From Methylorubrum aminovorans (lineage in GTDB: Bacteria; Pseudomonadota; Alphaproteobacteria; Rhizobiales; Beijerinckiaceae), in the NCBI RefSeq assembly GCF_022179725.1, contig NZ_BPRC01000003.1, forward strand, positions 62,001 through 126,000: a stretch of 64,000 nucleotides of DNA, in the 5' to 3' direction. Position 1 is the stretch's first letter. The number at the start of each line of letters is the position of its first letter. Of this stretch, positions 30,388 to 38,794 are shown piece by piece. Both the position numbers and the translations under genes were made by a program. The notes beneath the pieces are model-generated. The model had not been told where the DNA came from. It was given only the letters and a program-made list of their open reading frames with translations, and did not search any database.

Positions 30388-30552
30388 TTAGGCCTCGGCC
30401 TTCGAGGTGATGCCGAGTTCGGCGAGCTTGGCACAGACCGCGTCGACCGGTCGCTTCAGTCTCAGGCTGATGACGGCGACGGGCATGCCCTCACGGGCCA
30501 TGCTGCGCAGGCTCTGCACAGCGTCGAGGCTCCAGCTGGTCTCGACCGACAT
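30388..30552 (-). CDS. Small HTH-like protein, 54 aa
   Basis: ATG 30552 follows an excellent AAGGAGG site. The 54-residue product resembles a single helix-turn-helix unit: WSLDAVQSLRSMAREGMPVA then VISLRLKRPVDAVCAKLAELGI, in the style of SANT/GcrA-type repeats (G-x-P/S-x-x-x-I-x-x-x-L...AV-x-x-K-x-x-x-LGI). It may bind DNA or be an adaptor. Downstream end abuts the convergent gloA (49 bp). Confidence 0.7.
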   Translation of the reverse strand: MSVETSWSLDAVQSLRSMAREGMPVAVISLRLKRPVDAVCAKLAELGITSKAEA

Positions 30553-30652
30553 GGCTTCCTCCTTGCTTCTCATGTTGCGGAGCGTAGGGCCGGATCATCC
30601 AGCCGGATCGCCCGCACGAACGAAGTGGATCGCACACGCCTCGTCGGCAATG

Positions 30653-31162
30653 TCACGCCGAACATCTGTGCATGTCTGCCCGTTGAGCAGCACGCAGCGT
30701 CGGACGACCTTGAAGCGGATTGCGGAACGCCACGCGCAAGCTGGCCCGCTCGACCTTGAGGAGGATGTTACAGCCTCCGATCACGGCGCCTCGGTCGTCG
30801 CGGAGCGCCGTGGGATAGGGCATGAATGCCATCCGGCTCCCATCCGGCCGTTCGAGACCGATCTGGAGGCCCCGACAGAGGCGGCCTTCCCGCAGCGTCA
30901 TGGCCATGGGCGAAAGATCGTGCGGAAGCGCTGTCCCATCCGATTCGAACAGCCGCCACGATCCGCACCACCGCGCCTTGCCGAGCACGGGGCGGAACCC
31001 CCAGAGCTGCGCGGCGGCATCATTGTAGAAGGTCAGCCAACCGTCCGCGTCCGTGGTGTAGAGCGGTGCATCGATCTGCCGAAACAGATCGGCTCGTGAC
31101 GGCTCGAAGTTCCAGTCCGAATCCGGCGCGTCGAAATCGTAGATGAAATCGTCCGTGTTCAT
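30653..31162 (-). CDS. PAS-domain-only protein
   Basis: 169 aa from ATG 31162 with GGGGAG four bases upstream. A PAS fold spans about 25-140 (DAPLYTTDADGWLTFYNDA, AAQLWGF, then a late RDDRGAVIGGCNIL strand). No kinase, GGDEF, EAL or HTH domain follows; the C-terminus is a short basic tail. It likely acts as a separate sensor partner; about 1 kb away is a PAS-HWE kinase-like gene in the other direction. Partner unknown. Confidence 0.8.
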   Translation of the reverse strand: MNTDDFIYDFDAPDSDWNFEPSRADLFRQIDAPLYTTDADGWLTFYNDAAAQLWGFRPVLGKARWCGSWRLFESDGTALPHDLSPMAMTLREGRLCRGLQIGLERPDGSRMAFMPYPTALRDDRGAVIGGCNILLKVERASLRVAFRNPLQGRPTLRAAQRADMHRCSA

Positions 31163-32148
31163 CAGGCTCCCCACGACGTGCGGGCATCCGAAATGCCCGC
31201 GACCAGCACTTCGTGCCCCCCTCTGTCGTGGGTTTCCGGGGGCTCGTTGGCACTTCGGCCAACTCGATGAGCCCTGCGGAGCGGCGCCGGAGCGTCACCC
31301 TTCAGATCGTCCAACCCTTGCGGGATTGTGCCTCGAAGCTTCCGGGGGCGGTCGCTCCTCGACGCCATGAACGGCCGGTTAAGCCGGACTGGGCTCTCTC
31401 GCCGGGTCTGATACGGACGAGGGATAGAATGCACGTCTTAACGAATGAGGCAAGCACTTTGCTCACATTTCGTTGATCGGACGCCGATCTCGTTCCCGCC
31501 AATCCTGTTGCGGCGCAAAAAAGGATTGTATGTCGTATAAAGTGTGATGGTTCTCGTCTTCATGGAGGGAGCGAATACCACCTTTGTTGCATGTGTCGTC
31601 TCGCTCGCTCGTTCGAACGCTTCCAAATCTGATGCAAGCTGTGGCGGTCGGCGCTGCCTTGCCAGATTCCCAGCGCTTTTCTCTGACCGTGATTCGACGG
31701 GAGTCGGTCATGGATGTTTTCAGGTCGTGCTTGCGCTGATGGCCGAAGCGATGCGCGAGGAGCCTCACCGGTGCCGGCCTGTCGTCCATGACACCGCGTC
31801 GCCTGCCCCCGGTCGCCGGCTCGACTTCGCCGTTCGGCCAGCGTTGCGGCTGAGGCCCTACTTGTATGAACGCGCACGCCGTCGATATCCGCAATGCGGT
31901 GGCGGACGATCCCGCCCAGACATGCCAATTCATCCCGGGCCCGCTGCAGTTGAGTGGTTGGCCGCTCGCATACTTGGGATGATCGAGCATTCGTGAAGCT
32001 TGACCGGGCCGCGTGGTGCCGTAGGGGCTTGCCGGGCCGAAAGGATTTATCGACTTGTGGACGCCCCGGAACGGCCCCACACCGCGGACGTTGTCCGGCG
32101 CATAGGTGAAGTCGTTTTCGGGTTACGACAAGCGAACAGACGAGCGGA
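31163..32148. other. Gene-poor 986-bp region
   Basis: No frame in this stretch gives a recognisable protein or a good ribosome site; open frames on both strands overlap and have poor codon bias. The centre (about 31430-31560) is AT-rich. It may hold long leaders, a non-coding RNA or a decayed gene. I found no tRNA-like or transposon-like structure by eye. Confidence 0.45.
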
Positions 32149-33228
32149 ATGGGTGCTGATACGCCAGAAGGCGGCCTTTCGGGGGACGGCGGGCCGGAGA
32201 CCCCGTTCGACCTCGGCAATGGCTTCCGTCGATTTGCCGACCATGTGCCGCTGATGATGTGGCGGACGGATGATTCCGGACGCTCAACCTATCACAACGA
32301 GTGCTGGCTCCAGTTCACCGGGCGCCCCCTGGCCGAAGAGATCGGCGATGGCTGGCGCAGGGGACTGCACCCGGACGACTTCAAGCGTCATGCCGAGATC
32401 GTCGCGACGGCGTTTGAGTCGCGGCTTCCCTTCACCATCGAATTCCGTCTGCGCCGCCACGACGGCGCCTATCGCTGGCTGCTCGATACCGGCCGTCCGC
32501 TCGAGGAGAATGGCGTCTTCTACGGGTATCTCGGTTCGTGCTTCGACATCACCGACCGCAAGCACGCCGAGGAGCATGCCGAGCACGCACTTCTGGAGAA
32601 GGAGACGCTGCTGGCGGAGATCTATCACCGGGTGCGCAACAACCTCCAGGTGATGGTGAGCCTGATCGGCCTCTACGGCCGCGCCGCACCGGAATCCTGC
32701 CGCGGCAGCTTCGATGCCCTCGGGCAGCGGGTGAGGGCGATCGCCCTGGTGCAGCAGCACCTGCACGAGGCGCCCCACATCGCGTCGATCGACTTGCGGG
32801 ACTATCTGCGGCGGCTCGCCTCCGGGCTCGGGCAGCTCCGGCGGGCCGGACGGATCAGCGTGACGATCGAGGGGGAGGGGACGAGTCTGGTCGAGCCTCG
32901 CACCGCCAACGCCCTGGGCATGATCGTCGCCGAGATCGTTGCGGAGTGCCTCGATGCCACGGGCGAGACAGTGACGTGCGGCATCTCGATCGGCATCGAT
33001 GCCGGTGTCGGCGGGCCGGTGCGCCTCTCCATCGTCTCCAGCTTTGGTGAGGCCGCCGCCGCGGGACGAGAGGGCGTGCCGAAACTCGGCCCTCGCCTGA
33101 TCGCGGCCTATGCCGCCCAGGCCGAGATCGCCGTCAGCGGCACGGCGACGGAGACCGATCCACTCCTGCTGCAACTGCCGGAAGCGCGGGCCTACGTGCC
33201 TCCCTCGCTGCCGTCTTCCCTGCGCTGA
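32149..33228 (+). CDS. PAS-HWE/HisKA_2-type histidine kinase with eroded ATP-binding domain
   Basis: 359 aa, soluble. An N-terminal PAS domain (about 25-138; WRTDDSGRSTYHNECWLQFTG, RRHDGAYRWLLDTGRPL) is followed by the phosphoacceptor region ETLLAEIYHRVRNNLQVMVS (His160) typical of HisKA_2/HWE kinases. The expected N box (NELxxNAxK) reads MIVAEIVAECLDA, with both asparagines lost, and no DxGxG box can be seen near VSSFGEAAAAG. So ATP binding is doubtful while the dimer/His part is kept. In Methylobacterium, HWE-type kinases feed the PhyR general stress response; a regulatory pseudokinase role there is inference. Confidence 0.82.
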   Translation: MGADTPEGGLSGDGGPETPFDLGNGFRRFADHVPLMMWRTDDSGRSTYHNECWLQFTGRPLAEEIGDGWRRGLHPDDFKRHAEIVATAFESRLPFTIEFRLRRHDGAYRWLLDTGRPLEENGVFYGYLGSCFDITDRKHAEEHAEHALLEKETLLAEIYHRVRNNLQVMVSLIGLYGRAAPESCRGSFDALGQRVRAIALVQQHLHEAPHIASIDLRDYLRRLASGLGQLRRAGRISVTIEGEGTSLVEPRTANALGMIVAEIVAECLDATGETVTCGISIGIDAGVGGPVRLSIVSSFGEAAAAGREGVPKLGPRLIAAYAAQAEIAVSGTATETDPLLLQLPEARAYVPPSLPSSLR

Positions 33229-33314
33229 CGCCTCGGCGACGGGGGAGCCTCGCGGCCCCGGCCCGCGGTCGCTATATCGGCTGAAATCGTCCGACGCTCC
33301 TGAACGCGTGTGCC

Positions 33315-33728
33315 ATGCTCCCCGACCTCGACACCATCATCGAAAACTTCGAACTCATCGACGACCCGCACGAGCAACTCGTCTACGTGATGGAACTCGG
33401 ACGTTCTCTGCCGCCCATGCCGGAGGCGTGGAAATCCGATCAGAATCTCGTCCGCGGATGCGAGAGCCAAGTCTGGCTTGTGGTGTCCACCGAGGACGAC
33501 GGCCGCCGACTGACGATCGTCGGCGACAGCGACTCGCATCTGGTGAAGGGCTTCGTCGCCCTCATGGTCGCGCTGTATTCCGGCAAGAGCCCGGACCAGG
33601 CGGCGAAGCTGGATGGGCTCGATCTGCTTAAGCAGCTGAACTTCGGCGCCCATGTCACCTCGAAGCGATCGAACGGCGTTCGCGCCATGGTCGAGAAGAT
33701 CCAGCGCGACGCCAGCCGGGTATCCTGA
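33315..33728 (+). CDS. sufE: Cysteine-desulfurase sulfur acceptor SufE
   Basis: 137 aa. The catalytic cysteine is Cys49 in LVRGCESQVWL, the SufE signature; GDSDSHLVKGFVALMVALYSG is also typical. SufE takes persulfide sulfur from SufS for Fe-S assembly. It is alone here, away from a suf operon, as is common in alphaproteobacteria. Confidence 0.95.
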   Translation: MLPDLDTIIENFELIDDPHEQLVYVMELGRSLPPMPEAWKSDQNLVRGCESQVWLVVSTEDDGRRLTIVGDSDSHLVKGFVALMVALYSGKSPDQAAKLDGLDLLKQLNFGAHVTSKRSNGVRAMVEKIQRDASRVS

Positions 33729-33834
33729 TCAATCGAAGGCACGCCCGAAAGACTGCGTGCCGTCTCGAAGCGTCTTTCCCGCCTGCCGTCCTGCATCTGT
33801 CAGTGAGGGATGCCACGGTCGCTCGAACCCTCGG

Positions 33835-34662
33835 CTATCTGCGCGGAGGTGAGCGCCAAGCCCGGCTGCGTGCCCGTTCCGGGCCGGTCGCCTCGCGTGC
33901 GATCCCGTAATGCTCGGCGAGCCGCGCCAGGGCGATGCGTGCCACCACCTTGGCCGAGCGCGCCGGCCAGCGCCGCTCCGCCTCGATCCGCTCCAGCCCT
34001 TTGAGGAAACCGCACAGGTCGATCAGCAATCCTGACAGGTCCGAACCCACCTCTGCCAGCGCGAGATCCACCCGTTGCCGTGCGGCGATGACCCGATCCG
34101 ATGCCGAAGACGGATCGCGCGGACCGCCCCCGTCGACGCGCGGCGCGGTCCAGTCGGTCGAGAGTTGCGGCAGCATCTGGGCCGATGCGAGGTCGTGACG
34201 CAGCCGCTCCCCCGCCGCGAAGGCCGCCGCGTCGATCATCGGTTCGCCGTCGCGTCCACGGCGGCGGGCCATCCAGGCCAGAGGGCTCTCGGCCGTGTCC
34301 CGCAGCCGCTCCGCCTCGCCCGACCCTTCCCGCACGACCGCGAGATGCTGCATCCGGAAGGCGTCCGCGCCGCCCGCCTCGGCGCGGCGCAAACGCGCCC
34401 GCCCGGCCGCACCGATCACCAGACGGTTGCGTCGCCCGTCGTCCCGCGACGCGAGGTCGGCCGCCAGCAGCGTCTCGCCGGCCCGTGCGGAGAACCGCCC
34501 CGCACCCAGCGAGACGCCGCGACCGCCGCTGCGCACGATCAGCGTCTCCGGCGCACTCGGATCAGGAAAGGCATAGGCGCCCTCGGGCGCCAGCGCCGCC
34601 AGCAGGCGTTCGGCCTCGCGACCGAGAGCGCCTGTATTGTTCATGTTTTGTTCTTTACGCAT
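33835..34662 (-). CDS. DUF6456-domain protein
   Basis: 275 aa from ATG 34662 (ATG 34644 possible). The C-terminal half carries the DUF6456-like block [19 protein letters not shown], then [20 protein letters not shown] and a long helical segment through [20 protein letters not shown], as found in helix-turn-helix-associated alphaproteobacterial proteins. The N-terminal part is variable. Function is not established. Convergent with sufE. Confidence 0.7.
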   Translation of the reverse strand: MRKEQNMNNTGALGREAERLLAALAPEGAYAFPDPSAPETLIVRSGGRGVSLGAGRFSARAGETLLAADLASRDDGRRNRLVIGAAGRARLRRAEAGGADAFRMQHLAVVREGSGEAERLRDTAESPLAWMARRRGRDGEPMIDAAAFAAGERLRHDLASAQMLPQLSTDWTAPRVDGGGPRDPSSASDRVIAARQRVDLALAEVGSDLSGLLIDLCGFLKGLERIEAERRWPARSAKVVARIALARLAEHYGIAREATGPERARSRAWRSPPRR

Positions 34663-34778
34663 TTCGCCACCCGGACCGAACCGACGTCAGGAGGCTAAGG
34701 GAAAATCGTCCTAATACAAGTCTTGACAGCGTCTTGTGCTGCCTGAGGTTGCACCGTCACGCTGTTCAAACCCGCGTT

Positions 34779-34973
34779 TCAGCCGTGCGACGGCTTGGTT
34801 GGCGGCCGTTTCAGCACCTCGGTGATCTCGTCCACCGACTTGCCGCGCACCTCGTAGCCCATCCGCTCGAAGCGCTCGATCAATGCATCGCTCTCGCACG
34901 CAGAGCGAGCGGCCCACTCTGCCAGAGCCGTGTTGGTCTTGGACAGTCGTTCGGAGAGGTCATCGTCACTCAT
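34779..34973 (-). CDS. Small hypothetical protein, 64 aa
   Basis: From ATG 34973, a 64-residue charged protein: DDDLSERLSKTNTALAEWA, then DALIERFERMGYEVRGKS and VDEITEVLKRPPTKP. Two amphipathic helices and no membrane segment. The ribosome site is weak. Probably real by codon bias; family unknown. Confidence 0.5.
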   Translation of the reverse strand: MSDDDLSERLSKTNTALAEWAARSACESDALIERFERMGYEVRGKSVDEITEVLKRPPTKPSHG

Positions 34974-35133
34974 GTCGAAGGAATGCAGCAACGGTTGCTG
35001 CGTTCCGCGACAAATTCATGACGAAGCTGTTGATAAGTCGATTCGGTTCGGCCCGTCCACGCGGTCGGCCGCCCTGGGCTTGGCGACCCGCGGCGCCTGG
35101 GGCGGCACCGCGGGTGCTGCGGTCCGAAGAGAA

Positions 35134-35571
35134 TCAGGCGGCCGCGTCGTAGTCCGGGCGCACCTGGCCGAGACCGATCGCCTTGGCGAGATCGGAACGG
35201 GCCTTGGCGTAGTTCGGCGCCACCATCGGATAATCGGGCGAGAGGCCCCACTTGGCGCGGTACTGCTCGGGGGAGAGATTGTACTTGGCGCGCAGGTGCC
35301 GCTTCAGCGACTTGAAGGTCCGCCCGTCCTCCAGGCAGACGATGTAGTCGGGCTGGATCGACTTCTTGATCGGCACGGCCGGCTGCTGCGGCTCCTGGAC
35401 GGCGGGCTGCGGTGCGGCGACGCGGCCGCTTCCGACTTGGATCAGGGCGCCGTGGATGCTGCCGATCAGGCCGGCGAGTTCAGCCGCCGGCACCGGGTTG
35501 TTGCTCACGTAGGCGGTGACGATGTCGGCTGTGAGAGCGACGTAATCGACCGACGGCTCGGTTTCGTTCAT
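35134..35571 (-). CDS. MucR/Ros-family zinc-finger-like transcriptional regulator, variant metal site
   Basis: 145 aa from ATG 35571. The N-terminal helical region ([17 protein letters not shown]) mediates oligomerisation in the family; the DNA-binding domain is [20 protein letters not shown] and onward with [14 protein letters not shown] and the tail [15 protein letters not shown]. Family zinc ligands would be Cys79, Asp82, His92 and a His at 96; here position 96 is Lys ([11 protein letters not shown]), so one ligand is missing. MucR proteins repress surface-polysaccharide, motility and cell-cycle genes and bind AT-rich sites, often their own promoters. Confidence 0.88.
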   Translation of the reverse strand: MNETEPSVDYVALTADIVTAYVSNNPVPAAELAGLIGSIHGALIQVGSGRVAAPQPAVQEPQQPAVPIKKSIQPDYIVCLEDGRTFKSLKRHLRAKYNLSPEQYRAKWGLSPDYPMVAPNYAKARSDLAKAIGLGQVRPDYDAAA

Positions 35572-35959
35572 GATCTTGGTTGTCCCTTCGCGGTGCATCG
35601 CGCGCAATCGATCTAGCCCAGTGTCCAGCGGGAACTGGGCAGGCAAAGGACCGTCTTGTGCAATCGTGCCGCTTGTTTTCGGTTTGGAGTGACGCCCCCT
35701 CAGTCACGCGTTCTACCTAGGACATCTACATTAGACCTGCAAGACAGAACGGGTATGCACAACTGAACGGGTCCGGGGTGTCCGGGACGTGCGCAATTTA
35801 CCGTGAATGCTCCAGCTCACTCCTCTCGGGTCGGCTGTTTGGATGTGCTTTCGAGGACATTCGATCGTAGCCGGGCCGCCTTGCGGGCCGCCTCGCGGCA
35901 CGGCACACCGCCTGTCATCCCACCTGTTCACCTCTCACGCGTTCGACCGGAGTTCGGCG
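35572..35959. promoter_or_regulatory. Divergent region between mucR-type gene and oligopeptidase gene
   Basis: 388 bp without a gene. An inverted repeat GCCCAGT-N11-ACTGGGC (35616-35640) lies in the leader of the regulator gene. Around 35700-35760 the sequence is AT-rich (the kind of DNA MucR binds), which would suit autoregulation (inference). Confidence 0.4.
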
Positions 35960-38107
35960 ATGACTTTCGAACCGCCCGCCTTTTCCCTGCCGCCCCAGGC
36001 ACCCGCGGCCGAGGCGCGTCCGCACGCTTTCGAACTCTTTGGCCGGCGCGTCGAGGACCCCTTCGCTTGGCTCAAGGACGAGAACTGGCGCGCGGTGCTC
36101 AAGGACCCGTCGGCGCTGGCCCCCGATATCCGCGCCTATCTCGAAGCCGAGAACGCCTATGCCGAGGCGGCGCTGAGCGGCGCTTCGGCTCTGCGCAAGG
36201 CTCTCGTCGCCGAGATGCGGGGGCGCATCCGCGAGGACGATGCCTCGGTGCCGGAGCCCGACGGCGCCTTTGCCTATTACTCCCGCCACCGCGAGGGTGG
36301 GCAGCACCCGCTGGTCTGCCGCCGCCCGCGCACCGTGCACCGCATCGCCGAGGAGCCGGAGGATGGTGAGATCGGCGAGCAGATCCTGCTCGACGGTGAC
36401 AAGGAAGGGGAAGGGCTGGCCTTCTTCGAGATCGCCGGCGCGGCCCATTCCGACGATCATCGCCTGCTCGCCTGGGGCGTGGACACCAAGGGCTCGGAGC
36501 TCCACACTATCCGCGTGCGCGACCTCGACACTGGCGAGGATCGCCCGGAGCGTGTCGAATCGACCGCGGGCGACGCGGTCTGGAACGCGGCCGGCACCGC
36601 CTTTTTCTACGTGGCGCTCGACGAGAACCATCGCCCGGCCCGCGTGATGCGCCACCGCCTCGGCACGGATCAGGCCGAGGATACGCTCGTCTACGAGGAG
36701 CCCGATCCGGGCTTTTTCGTGAATATCGGCCGCACGCAGTCGGGCACCTACCTCACCGTCACCGCGAGCGACCACGAGACCGCGGAGGTCTACCTGCTCG
36801 ACCGCGCCGACGACGAGGGCGCGCTGGCTTGCGTCGCGCCCCGCGAAGAGCGGCTGATCTACTCGGTCGAGCACTGGGGCTCGTATCTCGTCATCCTGAC
36901 GAATGCCGACGGCGCGGTGGACTTCAAGATCGTAACCTGCCCCCTCGACGCCACGGCGCGGGAGAACTGGCGCGACGCGGTGCCCTATCGACCCGGCGTG
37001 ATGATCCGGCACCTGCACGTGCTCGGAAACCACCTCGTGCGGCTCGAACTGGAGAACGCCCTGCCGCGTATCGTCGTGCGCGACATGAAGGGCGAGGAGC
37101 ACACGGTCTCCTTCGCGGAGGAGGCCTACTCGCTCGGGCTTTTGCCGGGCTATGAGTTCGAGACGGCGCGGATCCGCTTCACCTACTCGTCGATGACGAC
37201 GCCGGCGGAGACCTACGACTACGACTGCGTCACTCGCGCCCGCATCCTGCGCAAGCGCCAGACCGTGCCGAGCGGCCACGAGCCTGCCGACTACGTCACC
37301 CGCCGACTGTTCGCGACGGCGCCGGACGGGGAGAGCGTGCCGATCTCGCTGCTGCACCGCCGCGGGTTCGCGCTCGACGGCTCGGCGCCGCTCCTGCTCT
37401 ACGGCTACGGCTCCTACGGCACGCTGATGCCGGCGGCCTTTCGCACCAACCTGCTCAGCCTCGTCGATCGCGGCTTCGTCTACGCCATCGCCCATGTCCG
37501 CGGCGGCACGGAGAAAGGCTGGAACTGGTATCTCGAGGGTAAGCGCGAGAAGAAGCCCAATACCTTCACCGATTTCGTGGCCTGCGGCCGTGCGCTGATC
37601 GAGGCGGGCTATACCGCGCAGGGACGCATCGTCGCCCATGGCGGCAGCGCGGGCGGCATGCTGATGGGCGCGGCCGCCAACATTGCGCCGGAGCTGTTCG
37701 CCGGCATCGTCGCCGACGTGCCCTTCGTCGACGTGCTCAACACCATGCTCGACGCTGACCTGCCGCTCACCCCGCCGGAATGGCCGGAATGGGGCAATCC
37801 AGCCGAGAGCGAGGCGGCGTTCAAGACGATCCTGTCCTACTCGCCCTACGACAACGTCGCCGCCAAGGCCTATCCGGCGATCCTGGCGCTCGGCGGCCTC
37901 ACCGATCCCCGCGTGACTTATTGGGAGCCGGCGAAATGGGTCGCGCGGCTGCGCGCCACGATGACCGGCGGCGGTCCCATCCTCTGCAAGATCAACATGG
38001 AGGCCGGGCATGGCGGCGCGGCCGGCCGCTTCGACCGCCTGGAAGAGGTCGGGCTGATCTACGCCTTCGCACTGATGGCGGCGGCGCGCGTGGCGAAGCC
38101 GGCCTGA
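35960..38107 (+). CDS. ptrB: Prolyl oligopeptidase family serine peptidase (oligopeptidase B-like)
   Basis: 715 aa from ATG 35960. A seven-bladed propeller (about 80-420) is followed by an alpha/beta-hydrolase domain. The catalytic serine is in VAHGGSAGGMLMGAAAN, aspartate in LGGLTDPRVTYWEP and histidine in NMEAGHGGAAGRFD; SYGTLMPAAFRTNLLSLVDR and AHVRGGTEKGWNWY are typical of oligopeptidase B (S9A). No signal peptide, so cytosolic cleavage of short peptides after basic residues is expected from the family. Confidence 0.9.
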   Translation: MTFEPPAFSLPPQAPAAEARPHAFELFGRRVEDPFAWLKDENWRAVLKDPSALAPDIRAYLEAENAYAEAALSGASALRKALVAEMRGRIREDDASVPEPDGAFAYYSRHREGGQHPLVCRRPRTVHRIAEEPEDGEIGEQILLDGDKEGEGLAFFEIAGAAHSDDHRLLAWGVDTKGSELHTIRVRDLDTGEDRPERVESTAGDAVWNAAGTAFFYVALDENHRPARVMRHRLGTDQAEDTLVYEEPDPGFFVNIGRTQSGTYLTVTASDHETAEVYLLDRADDEGALACVAPREERLIYSVEHWGSYLVILTNADGAVDFKIVTCPLDATARENWRDAVPYRPGVMIRHLHVLGNHLVRLELENALPRIVVRDMKGEEHTVSFAEEAYSLGLLPGYEFETARIRFTYSSMTTPAETYDYDCVTRARILRKRQTVPSGHEPADYVTRRLFATAPDGESVPISLLHRRGFALDGSAPLLLYGYGSYGTLMPAAFRTNLLSLVDRGFVYAIAHVRGGTEKGWNWYLEGKREKKPNTFTDFVACGRALIEAGYTAQGRIVAHGGSAGGMLMGAAANIAPELFAGIVADVPFVDVLNTMLDADLPLTPPEWPEWGNPAESEAAFKTILSYSPYDNVAAKAYPAILALGGLTDPRVTYWEPAKWVARLRATMTGGGPILCKINMEAGHGGAAGRFDRLEEVGLIYAFALMAAARVAKPA

Positions 38108-38118
38108 ACAGGATCGGT

Positions 38119-38146
38119 GCCGGCCGCGAAAGGTCGCGCGGCCGGC
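38119..38146 (+). terminator. GC-rich hairpin after the oligopeptidase gene
   Basis: GCCGGCCGCG (38119-38128) pairs with CGCGGCCGGC (38137-38146) around an 8-base loop, 12 bp after the stop codon. No T-run follows, so Rho-independent termination is not certain. Confidence 0.45.
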
Positions 38147-38257
38147 GCTTCGACAAAGCGTCGCAAAAAGGGCAGAACAGCGCCCGCGCCTCTGCTGTGC
38201 TGATGCAGCAGAAAATAAGATTAAAATAATATAACACGACGTCCAGGGAGAAACCCG

Positions 38258-38674
38258 ATGAAGTACGTCGCGATCGCTGCCGCGATTCTGTTCGCGCTAC
38301 CGCTCGCTGCGCAGGCCCAGGAGCCGAAGCCGGTCGCGCCCGAGGCCGGTGCGACCGCTCCGGAGGGGGCTCCGAAGGCGCCGCAGACCGCCCAGGAGCG
38401 CCAGCAGGCGAATGCCGTGAAGCTCGCCGGGCTCGTGCGCTTCGTGGGCGAATCCTGCAAGGAGGCGCAGCCCGATTACGAGCGGTTCAAGTCGGTCGTC
38501 GCCGCCATGGGGGTCGATCTCGACGCGATCTCCAAGGGTGAATTGCTGATGCGCAGCATGGGCTACACCGAAGCCTACCGGAAGAACGTCGATGAGAGCT
38601 GCCGCAAGGCGCAGGAGATGTTCGGCGAGAGGGGCACGGCGATCCCCGGCCTCGTCCTGCGCAAGGCCTCGTGA
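38258..38674 (+). CDS. Secreted protein of unknown function, 138 aa
   Basis: A clear Sec signal peptide (KYVAIAAAILFALPLAAQAQ, cut after AQA) and a Pro/Ala linker precede a helical domain with two cysteines (VGESCKEAQPDYERF and NVDESCRKAQEMFG) that could form a disulfide in the periplasm. No family recognised. It is preceded by a short AT-rich stretch with AGGGAG before ATG 38258. Confidence 0.75.
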   Translation: MKYVAIAAAILFALPLAAQAQEPKPVAPEAGATAPEGAPKAPQTAQERQQANAVKLAGLVRFVGESCKEAQPDYERFKSVVAAMGVDLDAISKGELLMRSMGYTEAYRKNVDESCRKAQEMFGERGTAIPGLVLRKAS

Positions 38675-38794
38675 GGCAAGCCGCGTTTTAAGCACGCGTT
38701 CACCGCGCTGAGCGAGAGTGCCCGCACGAGTGGCGTTCGGCGCCTGGCCTCCGTTCGAGGTCGGCCGCCGCGAAGATGGCGGGCGTTTCGCGCG

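Noticed and set aside
31544..31996. 150-codon plus-strand frame in the gene-poor region
   Set aside because: Poor codon bias, no ribosome site, Cys/Arg-rich product unlike any family; overlapping frames on the other strand equally long.
35915..38011. 698-codon minus-strand frame across the oligopeptidase gene
   Set aside because: Shadow; the plus strand carries the catalytic Ser-Asp-His of S9.
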